Shown piece after piece: positions 20,897-31,894 of a DNA stretch of 64,000 bases (the first letter of the stretch is position 1; each line of letters opens with the position of its first letter). The translations under genes were made by a program, and so were the position numbers. The notes beneath the pieces are model-generated. The model did not search any database and was not told where the DNA came from. It saw nothing but the letters and a program-made list of their open reading frames with translations. This stretch comes from Ottelia alismoides (taxonomy: Eukaryota > Streptophyta > Magnoliopsida > Alismatales > Hydrocharitaceae). The stretch covers positions 520,703 through 584,702 of the forward strand of contig JAZKJV010002315.1 in assembly GCA_037367405.1 (NCBI GenBank), given 5' to 3'.

Positions 20897-23800
20897 TGAT
20901 GAATCTCGTATTCATCATGCTAAAAGCCGCAGATTGAAACCCCTTCTTAATCAATTCAATAAAAATAACCTTTAATTCATTGTATTTATCCTATAGTATA
21001 TTGTGTATAAATTATCATTAATTTATTGTATTTAATTTTCTCTATTTTTCTTGTAATTATTTTATCCTAAAAATTCCTAAAAAATAGGTAGAATAATTGT
21101 CTATAATTCACTTACCCTTAAAAAGATAAAAATACAAAAACATCTCAAAACCAGAAAATCAGTGTTTTTATCCCCTTAAAAATACCCCCAAAAATACGTT
21201 TTGTACAAACGACCTCTTTTGGCCTTTTGACCAACATGAAAGTTGTAGTCTCGTCGAGACGAGTAACTTTCATGTTTTGACTTTTTCCAAATTCAACCTG
21301 TAACTATTTCTTTTCTATTTATCCTTGTATTTTTACTCTGAATTTTCTCATTGGGCCACGTGGCGCCCTCTGGGCCGCCCACGTGGCCCGCTTCCCTTTT
21401 TGACACCCGACGCCCTTCTCAGCCGTTGGATTCACTCGCCCCCGCCTACATCTGAGCCCTCCATCATCGCCTCACTTCTCAGCGATCTGATCTGTCTCCA
21501 GATCAAATCTTAGCCGCCCACTAGTGCCTAATCCTCAGCCGCTTGATCTCCTGCTCATCCAACGTCCCTCAACGCTCCACGTTACCCCTTCGTCCTCAGC
21601 CTTTGGATCTCCCCCTGATCACATCACATCCATTCATCCGCACCATGATCTCCACCGTTAGATCTGCTCCAATCGCCCATCTCCGCCGTCCAACCCCGCC
21701 TTAACTACAACCGTTAGATCTAATTATCAGATCTAATCCCAACCGCTACCCAACGCCACACCTATAACCGTCAGATCAATCTCCTATTCTACGCCCCTTC
21801 ATTTGCCATGTCATCCCACTCTTGACCACCGTAGGATGAGGCCTCCAGATCAAATCTCAGCCACTCATTAGCGCCTAATTCTCCACCGTTCAAACCTGAG
21901 ATCTAATCTTCGCCATCTATATACGCTCGATTCTTAACCGTCGGATCAAAAGATCCTACGGTTGGATAGTCGTCTTCCTCCTCGTAACCCCCCTTCTCCT
22001 CAGCCGTTTCACCTCGTAACTCCCGCTCCCCCTTCCATTTTTGGCCGTCTCTCCAGCCACCTTCCTCCTCTCCTAACGCCTCCCCCACATAGCCCGTTCC
22101 TCCGCCATCCTCGCGCCACCATCAACACCCCTCGCCATTACCCCCCTCACCATTAAACCTCCTCGCAAAAAACGCTCCATCCGCCACGTAACCGTCGGAT
22201 GCCTCCACCTATTTAAGCCCTCGCCCGCCACCAATCAGCCTCGTCCACCATTACTAGGCCATCTCCTAGCTTCCTCCGCCCCTCCGGTGACAGCGGAGGG
22301 GCGGAACGTCGAGGCGATCATGGATTGGGTACGGTGTTGACCCGCGGCTACTCCGCCGCGTATCGGGCGTCTATGGCATCCGTTGAGCCCCCTGCCAAGG
22401 CCGGGCAGGCCAGGGCGACGACCCAGCGCTCCCAAGGAGCTCAATCCAAGGCTACCTCCTCCGCCAACACCTCGCTCCGGTGAGGTTATTTTTCTTTTAT
22501 TTTCTCCTATTTATCTCGTTCCCTACAACCATCTCCACCTCCATCTGATCCACCCACCAGCTTCGCAACGCCACCCTCATTTTCGCCGACCATCCTTTCC
22601 CTTCTCCAGACCCCCATCCGCTCCGACCCACCTCCTCCTCTATCTTGCCGGAGGAGGAGCATTGGCCTCCACCTCCGATCACCCCAGGGCCACCACTCAC
22701 CTCACAAAACACTCACGCACCCACACACTTGCTTCGACTATATGCTAACGCTGCAGGACCTTTTGATTGGCCGGAGATGAAATCGATGCTCCTTCGAGTT
22801 GGTTCCCTCCGGCGAGGATGCATGGGACGCACGCTCTGATCATCACCGGAGCCTCGCCGGACGTCCAGGATCTTCGCCAGCTGATCATCAGTCTTCATCG
22901 ACCTCTAGTGGACGACTTGGAGCGAGGCGGAGCCAAGGGATGGTCGCCGGAGCCCCGCCTCCTCTGGAGACCTGCGAAGGAGCACGAGGAGAAGACACCG
23001 TCCGATCCTCCTGATCGGACGACCGTGATGATGACACGTGGTGGACCCAAGCCTCTTCCCCGACCTACAGTCTCTGGTCATCCGAACCTCCTGCCGAATC
23101 TCTAGACATCGCCACGTGTCCCGAGCATGAAGCCTCCTCCCGAGCCTGGCATTGCACGTGCATAGCACGTGTAGTGCTGGGTTATTTGTAGAGAAGACCT
23201 AGGAAGTTTCTGATATTACAGAATGGTCCTCCAGGCGCGTGCGTCACGTGCGCGCCTGGGGTATTTAACAGGGGAGCCCTCCATGGTTTCAGATATTGCA
23301 AAAATGCCCCCGCGCGCATGGAGAAATTATATATGGGCCCAGGTAGTTTTCTTTATTTGCAATTAGGTCCCTCCAGGGACCTAAATACAATATTTATCCC
23401 TTTATTTTATTGCATTTTTATTACAATTATGCCCTTACACTGTTTTTAGCATAACTTGAGCAACGTAGGTCTAAATTGCATGATTTTAGTGTCGTTTTGA
23501 TCCTTGTTTTGTCCTCTACATTTTAGCATGTTTAATTGTCTCATTTGCCTCTATTTTAATTAAAGTGAATTTTTATGTGAAAAATGGGACTCTGCTCTAC
23601 TTGTCTTGCTTGATTTGATGACCGCTTTTTAATGTTGCATTAAATTGACACTGATCTCATTTTATATTTTGTTGCTCACATTATTAGGATATAATTGTAG
23701 GCTTTATTATTCTCTTGCATATTTGCTCATGCATCACTTTAACTTGCATAAAAATAAATAAAAAATTGCATGCATCATGGCATCGCTTTGTAAATAGCAG

Positions 23801-24025
23801 AGTTCATTATGAGGACCTGAAATTGGAATTAATTCACATTGTGCTTAATGAATCAAAATTCGATAAATATATTAGGCAGCTGTGTCCCTGTGTTCGACCT
23901 TGATAGACTTGCCAAGTTAAAATATTCCACAACATTCAAAGATCGTGGTTTTTGCTGAACCAAATTCGCCTCCTGTACTACGACATAATTTCACATTATC
24001 AAAGAGGCGAATTTCGCGTTCATCA
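20897..24025 (+). mobile_element. 5' LTR of the outer Athila-like element, 3129 bp
   Basis: Starts TGATGAAT-CTCGT-ATTCATCA (a terminal palindrome) and ends GTTCATCA just before the primer site. An AT-rich first 450 bases gives way to a C-rich region (21350-22300), where a TATTTAAGCC box near 22209 is a candidate promoter. Further on, GC-rich segments contain G-box CACGTG motifs, including CCAGGCGCG/CGCGCCTGG arms around 23232-23259. Open frames here are composition artefacts. Confidence 0.8.
21420..22200 (+). repeat. Interspersed CCGTTGGATC-like motifs
   Basis: About ten variants of CCGT(T/C)(A/G)GATC occur here, for example GCCGTTGGATTC (21422), CCTTTGGATCTCC (21602), ACCGTTAGATCTG (21654), ACCGTTAGATCTAA (21710), ACCGTCAGATCAA (21766), ACCGTCGGATCAAA (21938) and ACCGTCGGATGCC (22190). 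The same motif recurs in the other Athila LTRs (28379, 28412, 28438, 28541, 51998). Its role is unknown. Confidence 0.7.
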
Positions 24026-24027
24026 AA

Positions 24028-24045
24028 TGGCGCCGTTACCGGGGA
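24028..24045 (+). other. Primer-binding site, outer element (tRNA-Asp type)
   Basis: TGGCGCCGTTACCGGGGA lies two bases after the 5' LTR end. It matches the complement of the plant tRNA-Asp 3' end except for one base (TTACC where TTGCC is expected). This would prime minus-strand DNA. Confidence 0.85.
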
Positions 24046-25344
24046 ACGTCGAATTTTTAGGGTTTTAAATCATTTTTTAAAATAATTTTTGTGAAATTAA
24101 TTTTTGTGTCATTTTTTTCTTTTGCATTTTTCTTCTGATACTAACCACACTCTCTTTCTTCGCAGATTACTCGGAGATAATTTTGGATATAAATCAAGGA
24201 CCTGCGAAGAAGACTAATTTCAATTTTTATAAGAGAGAGCTTATACTAGGTTTAAATTTCTGCACTATTCACAGGGTCCCTCTCTCCTTGTACCCTGTTA
24301 ATTTGTAATATTCAGGACTGGACTCTCTATGGCTTGACGTAGAATTTAGGAGCACATACGCTAGATTAGAATTATTTGATTGTGCTCGTAATTCTTAGGC
24401 CACACATTCACTAACTATACGCACTATAGATCGTTCAACATTAGCCAAAAATTTCAATCAATTCTTCTCGCTAATAGAACTATCTATTTAGGGTGTTTTC
24501 CATCTGTGCATATCATTTAGTGTAAATTTTAATTCCTTGTACTGCATCCCGCATGAAGAACGCGAGGATTCACTATAAGTCCTTCTCTTAAGCATGCATC
24601 ATTGATTTACTTTTGCATTGGCTTTTTTTATTTTCTTCCTCAAGTTTTACAACTTAGGAGTTAAAGGAATTGGGACTGTTCGTTAGGCGTGAATTTCTGT
24701 GCTCACATAAACTTCAGTGAAAACCACAATTTAAAACCGGGACTGCTAACCAAGGCGAATGTAAATAAATTGACATAAAATTAATCTGTGTTTGGTGGAG
24801 AGGAACCCACTCATTGTTTGTAAGGACAAGATCACACACCTTAGGAAAGAGCCCAAAACCGAAATACTTCATTCAGACTATTGATTTTAAAAACAATTAG
24901 CTACTTTTCAGTGAGGGTCTCGGGTAGCCATTTACGGTCTGACTTCCCTTAGCAGAGTAGGTGGTTTAGAGGACACCGCGGAAGGCTCCGTCCTCAAGTA
25001 ACACGGGTGGCCATTTAAATGGTCCGTACTTACACCTATACTGGCTGAAAGTAGATGCAACTAGTTGTACGAACTCGGGACAGTCTTTGAGAAATATTTC
25101 GGTACCTAACAGCTCCGCTTAATTTTCAAGATTGTTTTGTAATTAAATTAAAACTGAAAAGAAAAGCGGCTGAAGCCTAACGTGCCTTCACCAGTGTTGA
25201 GTGGGTGAATCGACGTGTTTGTTTTGTGTTTGATTTGTGTGCGTCAAAGACTTTGCGATCGCAAGCAAATCGTGGTTTGTTGATCATTCCATCCCTCTTG
25301 ACAAGATGTCGGCACAGTGATCTTCTTTTCCGATTTCCGCGACC
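24046..25344 (+). other. Leader of the outer element
   Basis: Non-coding. It shares short blocks with the leader of the inner Athila element, such as GAGCCCAAAACC near 24847 and a TTCACCAGTGTTGAGTGGGT stretch near 25187 followed by TTGTGTTTGATTT. This suggests common descent. Packaging signals would be expected here, but none can be defined from sequence. Confidence 0.5.
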
Positions 25345-26000
25345 TTGTCCCGATATTCTTTTTCTCACACTCCTCAAGAGAACCTGAGCTTCAAATCAAA
25401 TTCACTTCAGCCATCATTCTCTTACCGCCCATACATCCCACCCTATGACCACACTTCTTCTTGGATTAGTCCTCTCTCACATTCTGACAATCTTATGGAC
25501 ATGAGAGAGAGACCAAAATTGAGGATGAACAATAGAATGACCGATATTGACAACAGAACACAATTTCCGGTTACTATGATCTCACAGCCTCTTGAACCAT
25601 CCTCTACTCAGGATGACTATCCTCTTGAGTACAATCAATTTTCCTTTGACAAACCACGAGAAAACCAAAGTCAAGGAAATACAACTCATGACCAGACCAT
25701 AATGTTTATGAAAATCAATACTCTACTCGAGGTTACATGCCAAAATCACGACACATTGAGACTGATTATTCAATCACTAGTCATGAGATGTTTGAAGATG
25801 AGATTGCTCGGATTAATCATAGAGCAGACACTTTAACAGAGAGAATATACGATCTCATTCAGTCTATGCAGAATTCAGAAGAAGTGAGGCCACCACCATG
25901 CGAACTACTGCATCAACACAATCAGGCACAACCATTGCTGACCTCTGACCCCCCGACTGACCATATTCCAGAAAATACCAAAAAATTGAAAAAAAAATAA
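25345..26000 (+). pseudogene. Degraded gag-like frame of the outer element
   Basis: Two overlapping frames (25345-25836, then 25737-26000 in another frame) read as hydrophilic protein rich in Ser, Pro, Asn and Gln. A coiled-coil-like stretch sits at DEIARINHRADTLTERIYDL. The position, right after the leader, is that of gag N-terminus in Athila elements. The capsid core seen in the inner element's gag (the LPKFHGL and FLKKYYP-type region) is not found, so the frame is either a reduced gag or a gag remnant. A frameshift near 25740-25830 breaks it. Identity rests on position more than on sequence. Confidence 0.45.
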
Positions 26001-26013
26001 AAATTCAAAAAAA

Positions 26014-26278
26014 TTGGACAATTCTGAAATGGAAGCATTTTGCAAGAGTCTGATCTTAGAGCTTCCATTAATGCCCGATCTTAAGAGATTTGTGAAGAGT
26101 CGACTGAACCCCAAAAAGACGGGCAAGAAACGATCCAGGACTGAATATCATGTCATATCTATGGCTAGTTCTTTGGTGATGAATCATAAAACCAAAAGCC
26201 GTAAAGTCAAGTGGTTGACTCGGATCACATGTGAAATTGAGGATTCTACATTCACTCATATTTGGTTAGACGACGACT
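26014..26278 (+). pseudogene. Protease-like frame, outer element, 5' part
   Basis: The frame encodes a basic linker (LMPDLKRFVKSRLNPKKTGK) and then WLTRITCEIEDSTFTHIWLDD. The latter aligns with the start of the Athila aspartic protease, where the active-site D-[ST]-G follows a hydrophobic strand. The young Athila element inserted exactly here: the codon begun at 26278 is completed at 45020. Across the junction the site reads LDD followed by STLNILP. The Asp remains, but the usual D-S-G is not kept, so proteolytic activity is doubtful even before the insertion. Athila protease cleaves gag-pol inside the particle. Confidence 0.65.
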
Positions 26279-29200
26279 TGATGAATCCACATTTCATCAT
26301 CTTTATTCTATCATTTTGGCACCAAAAACCCTAGCAAATGCCTGTAAAATAGCATTAAAACCATCATCTTAGCATTCATGCATGTGCATCTCAACAGTGT
26401 GTAAATTACTGTAATTAAGGCCAAAATTATAGAATAAATAAAGAAAAGAAAAAGAATAAAATATTGTAAATATTTTATGACTCAAAACCCCCAAGACCTA
26501 GGCATCTTGATGAATAGGTCGACAAGGAATAAAGTAGGGGGAGATAAGGTCAGGAACACAGTCAAAACACCTATACTCTTTATTCATTCTTTATTCATTT
26601 TGGGACCTATTTTTGGTTCCACTTCTTATACATCAAATAAAGAAACTGTGTACATGAAAGTTGTAGATAATTTTATAAAGAAAAATACAAAATTGATTTC
26701 ACAGAAAAATAATGTACAGATAAAAAGTTATGGTCTGAATAAAAATCCAGAATGCCAACTTCCCAGACCCGTATCTCACAAATAAAAACTCCAAATACAG
26801 CGTACTCACCTTTAATTGTATATAGAAGAAAATAATCTAATTAATGGTGGTGGTTTCGCATTTGGCGGAGCTACGGTTTGAAAGTTGACTTTTGGACCCA
26901 CATTGTATACTTGTACATATTAAAATATTCCATTTATTCTTTATTTATTATTTTTATAACTCTATATTTTTATAATGTTGTAAATAATACTTATAATAAT
27001 TATGTATAGAATCAGAATAAAAACATCATTAAAATACAAATAAAAATACTTGTATATATTCAATACATAGGTATATTACCTATATACATACCTATATAAA
27101 CTACCTTTAGATTTTATTTAATATACAAATCATCTCAGAAAAATAAAATGAAAATATACTTATGTATATAAAAGTATGTTATAATTTTATAAAATACTAA
27201 ATAAGGAGATTAAAAATACATAAAATAAAATAAAATATCAAAATGCACAGGTATTATACCTATAAAGGGTTAAAAAGGTGACTTGTAAAAATATATGTCA
27301 TAAAAATAAATAAAAATCAGAATAAAATACTACATAAAATTTTGAACATTTTTTATTTTATAACTTTTATTTAATTCGGCCATTTACTATTTTTAATTGA
27401 ATTAATAAAGATTTTTTCCAGGGTTTTTCCTGGTTGGTCCACGTGGACCAACCAGGTGCTAACCCTAGTTGACTTCGGTCAACTAGCTGACCTACACCTA
27501 TAGCCCCTGTCAGACTTGGTTTTTGAGCCACCTTGGTGGCTTTTTCCCAGTCGAGTCTTGCATGATTTCGTGTTACTTCCTTCTGCAAACATCTTCACCA
27601 ACCATCCACCTATCTCGCCCAAGCTTAATCTTGGTCGTCGGACCCAAGATTTGCAAGATTTTCCTTGGTCTTTGGACCTCTGCCATCGGGGGTCAAACCA
27701 AATAAAACCGACCCCCCATTTTCAAATCAATTTCGAGTCCCCTTGGTCCACCCCTCTCCGCCCCTCTTGCGCTCCAAGCCTTGCCGGAGGTGACAGCTCC
27801 GCCGCGAGCCTCTCAGCCAAGGCGTCCGAGGTCGAGGACGACTCCAGCACCTCCGCCAACCGCCGGCATCGAGGTAACTTTCATCCTCTGGCTCCGGCCA
27901 TCGAGGGCGTCCACTCCGCCATTTCTTTATTGCATTGTGTTCCTGGTAGCATAAGCATCAAAAACCCCAAAAAAATTAGAAGTCCCATCACGTATTTCGC
28001 CCATTCAACCATCATCGCCGGAGCGCAACTCCGGCCACCGTCAACCATCCCCCCTCGCGCTTAGTTTAGGTCCACCAAAGGTCCAGGCACTTTGCCCTGG
28101 ACCTTCTAACTCTTTTTGCAGGGTCAAAGCACGTTGAATCGCGCCTGGGAGCAATTTTGAGGCTCACCGGAGTTCAGCCGAGCCTCCCAGCTCCGCCACC
28201 TTCGCCTGAGCACCTCGGCCGTCGCCGAGGCATTTTGTAGCCCCCAGGAGGTAGACGACGACCCCAGGAGCCTCCACGGCCATTTTGAAGCACATTCGTC
28301 GCCGGAGGAGGGAGATCGAGGTCGGAGAAGCTCACCTTCGCCGGCGTTCGTCCCCGTTCTTGCAACCCTCTTCCCAGCCGTTGGATCGAGGAGGAGTCCC
28401 AGATCGCACAGTTGCCGTTGGATCTTCCTCAGCCTCGACCGTCAGATCAACTCAGGAGGATCTAATCTTGGCCGCACATCCGCGAAGCGCCATCGGCCGT
28501 CCACAACGCGCCACGTGTTTAAGTGGCCCTCCATCCGCCGTTGGATCGCGCGCAAGAGGGTATTTTGCAACTCACCCCTTGCGCATTTTTGTATTTAATA
28601 TTTAGTTTTTAAACTTTCGTCTGTAGTTTAAATATTTTGTAATATTTGCAAGTAGGCCCCCAAACTTTTGATATTTGCACTTAGGTCCTCCGCCACGTCA
28701 CCTCACGTGACCTGTACACGTGAGGTGGGGGCATTTTGCAGAGGAACCCCTGTACGTTTGGGTATTTCTTTTTGGTCCTAAAATTTTGGCGATAAGTGTA
28801 AAAGTTTAGGTTATTTTGCAACTAAGCCCCCTGGGTTCTCTGATATTGCATTCCAGTCCCTCCCAGGCGCGTGCTAGTCACGCGCCCTGGTGGGTAATTT
28901 GTGGGCATACCCCAGCATCTTTTGTAATTGCTTTTTGGTTCCAAAACTTGAATATATAGTGTAATATTTTGTGGAAAATTGCATGTTAGCCCCTGGATGT
29001 TTTGAATATTGCATGTATGCCCTTGCCAGGCCTGTTTAACATTTGTATGCTTGTTGTATTTATTTGAGTGATCTTTTTAAGCCCAAAAATTTCACAAAAT
29101 TAGACTTAAGCTCCTGGACCTGTGTACTTTAACGCCACCTATTTAGTTTTTGATTTTATTTTATTTTCCTATTTACTAAAAATCAAAAACTCCCTATTTG

Positions 29201-30120
29201 TGCACTGTCTAGCTTAGAAAAGACCAAAAAAATATTAAAACACCTCCAAAAATTCCAAAAAAATCACATAGTGTCTATTTTATTATCTTTTAGTGTCAGT
29301 CCAAAAATCATTAAAAATTTCAAAAGAAAAACACGAAAAAATTAAAAACTCTTAAAAACTTCAAAAAAATATAAAAAATAGCAGAAAACTCCAAAAAATA
29401 TAAACTCAGCTTCTGTTTATCCCTTAGTTTATTCTCTTTATTGGAAAAATGGTGTGAAACATTTTTGAGTACTGGTTGCTATTTTTAAATTACATTTTAT
29501 TCACAGCCAGCCTTAGTTTCACTGTTTTCCTTTATTTCAGTCTTTAAAAATACCAAAAACACCTTGAAAAATCCCCAAAAATCACAAAAACAGTAAAAAA
29601 CCCTAAAAATACCAAAAACATTTTATTTCTGAATTTTTGAGTATTTTGGTGCCCTTTTATTAATATTTTAACTTGTCTTTCTTTATATTGTCCTTACTTT
29701 CCAATATTGAAAAAAGAAAAAAAAATATAAAATATAAAATATAAAAATCAGAAAATTAAAAATCAAATACAAAAAAATATAAAATTAAAATAAAAAAATT
29801 AAAAAAAAAATTAAAAATTAAAAACCCACAAAAAAATTGATTGACATGCTTGCTTAGTGTATACACATCACACACTCACACACTTGTGCATTCATTTGCT
29901 TGGACTACACTGTTTGCTCCCTGTGTTCGAACTCTCTGCATACTTGCCCTTTACATCTTTTGTGCAGAGTTAAAAATAAATTTTAACTCCACATTTATTT
30001 CTAATTGTTGATTTTTAGTGTGGGTTAATTGTTGATCTTAGCAGGATTTAGCGTGGTCAACACACGACTGAGTTCACGCTTTGTGCTGAACTTAAGACCA
30101 CCTATTTTCGGCCAAAATCA
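26279..30120 (+). mobile_element. 5' LTR of the young Athila element
   Basis: 3842 bp. It begins with the palindrome TGATGAAT/ATTTCATCA. AT-rich to ~27400, then GC-rich (27430-28560), then T/A-rich with repeated TTTGCA-(N)n-GCCCC(C) motifs between 28600 and 29040, and finally long A-rich runs to 29840. Hairpin-forming G-box pairs stand out: CCTCACGTG/CACGTGAGG near 28703-28727 and CAGGCGCGTG/CACGCGCC near 28864-28886. CCACGTGGACC at 27438-27448 also lies in an inverted pair. Reading frames in the LTR (such as 27516-28064) occur identically in both LTRs but look non-coding. Confidence 0.93.
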
Positions 30121-30122
30121 AA

Positions 30123-30140
30123 TGGCGCCGTTGCCGGGGA
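30123..30140 (+). other. Primer-binding site, young Athila (tRNA-Asp)
   Basis: TGGCGCCGTTGCCGGGGA begins two bases after the LTR end and is a perfect 18-base complement to the 3' end of plant tRNA-Asp. Confidence 0.95.
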
Positions 30141-31894
30141 GCAACAGCTCGTAGTTCATTTTTATTGATTGTGTGACTGTTTACCATAGCATTGTTTTCC
30201 ATTTCTCACATTTTGATATATCTTGATTGAGTTATCTGACCATCTCTTTTTGTCTTCTTGCGAGGGACCGCGGAGCGAGGCGGATCGCCTAGGCGACCGA
30301 CGCAACCTTGGGACGTGGAGCCGGCTTTTCTTTAGCCAAGCCGGCAGGAGAGAGCAAGGAGTGAGAGAGAGAGTGATTAGTTAACTTTTCTTTTATTTTG
30401 TGAGAGAGTGATTCATTTGAATTGTAATAATACAGGTACCTTGGACACTTAGACATTCGGGCCTAATTTCCGGGTGTTTGTTCACCCGGGGGCTCACCGC
30501 CGTTTTTGACCGTGTTTTCATCGCTTGTCATTTTCCGGTTTTGTTTTCATTTTTCACTTTCTTTTGTGGATTGAGCTCTTAGATCTAGGTCTGCTTGATC
30601 GATTAGAATAGGTCCAAACACCTAATTATCTTTGCATGCTCCTATAGTTACGTTTTGGACTTAGACTAATTTAAACAGTTAGCAAGTAATTCCCAAATCC
30701 ACGCGCCGCGAGCTCACACCCGAACAAGCGCTTTCTCCTACTCCAAATGTGTTGGGCAGAGGAGGGGTGAGCCAAGACCGGACACTCGGATTAAGAGTTG
30801 CTAGTTGACTTGTGGTTCTTCACGCTAGCAGTTGCCTGTTCTAGGACGCTTTCCGCTTGCATATCGTCATATAGATTATGTTTAAATATTCTGCTTTGCA
30901 TCCCACATGGAGAGAGCTGGGATTCGCTGTAAGTCTTCTAACTTTGCACGCATCATCTAGGCACAAAGGTGAGATTTCCACCTTGGTGTCGACTTGCACG
31001 GCTTTTCCGACTCTATTCTCCCTCTGTTTTTGGAAAAAGTAGGATAAAGGAAAAAAATACAAAAACGTTAGGCGCTTGCTTGAATTGACTCAAAAGAAGC
31101 GATAACACCAAAAAAAGTAAAAAAGGGACTGCTAAAGAAAACTTGACCAAAATAAAAACGGTAATTAGATTCATTGCTTGGGGAGAGTAACACCCTCACT
31201 TGTTTTCAGGTTGCATAGGAAGGTTTCCTTCCCAGTGAGGTGAGCGCTTCGTAAGGATTAGAGCCCAAAACCCAACTTGTGGCTGCCTTGTGTATCGCCT
31301 GGATTTCCGAAGTATTGGCGCTACTATCGTACGTAGTCGAGTAGGACTTGGTCGCCATTGGTGACTCTCTGTTGTGAGAGCGCCGACCCTGTCCGAAGTA
31401 CCGAGCCTAGGCCGCGCCTTCACGGGTGTGTCTGTCTCACCGGCTGCGTCCGAGTAGGACCTTGTACGCTCACGGGTGATTCCGTTGCGAGCGAGGTCCG
31501 AAGTATCGGTTTCGCCTATCGGCTTCCTCCCTCTTTTCTTTGGCTGAGTAGGGATCCAGGAAGGGTTACAAGGACCTCAAAAAGCGCAAGTTACAGGTTA
31601 CACAGGAGGAGGACAAGTACGGGGATACTCTCTTGGCAGTACTCTCTCTCCTATAGGCGTAGCGCTCTAAGGACTCGTGAAAAGATAATTGCCTGAAAAA
31701 CAAGCTAAAATTGACAAGATAAAAGCCGAACCTTCACGGCTTCACGAGTTGAGTTGGTGAACTTACCCTTGCTTTGTGTTTGATTTCTAGATTTATTAAG
31801 GTCAAGATCAAAAATACCGCACAATTGTGCAAAATTTTGTTGCATCTCATTTTCTTCTTCTTGCATCTTCCCTGCTCTATTCCGAACAATCAAG
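30141..31894 (+). other. Leader of the young Athila element
   Basis: About 1.75 kb of non-coding DNA between the primer site and the gag start, long as is usual in Athila. It contains near-repeated phrases (GTCCGAAGTA at about 31391 and 31497, CTCACGGGTG-type at about 31421 and 31463) that could pair or reflect a small duplication. Signals for dimerisation and packaging should lie here but cannot be pinpointed. Confidence 0.6.

Noticed and set aside
22383..23168. Frames of 71-121 codons in the outer 5' LTR
   Set aside because: GC-rich LTR sequence, both strands open, no domain.
26477..26785. 102-codon frame near the start of the LTR (repeated at 41372)
   Set aside because: Same reason: inside LTR, no domain, composition-driven.
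27516..28064. 182-codon frame in the young Athila LTR (repeated at 42411)
   Set aside because: Lies in an LTR; identity between copies reflects the recent insertion, not selection.
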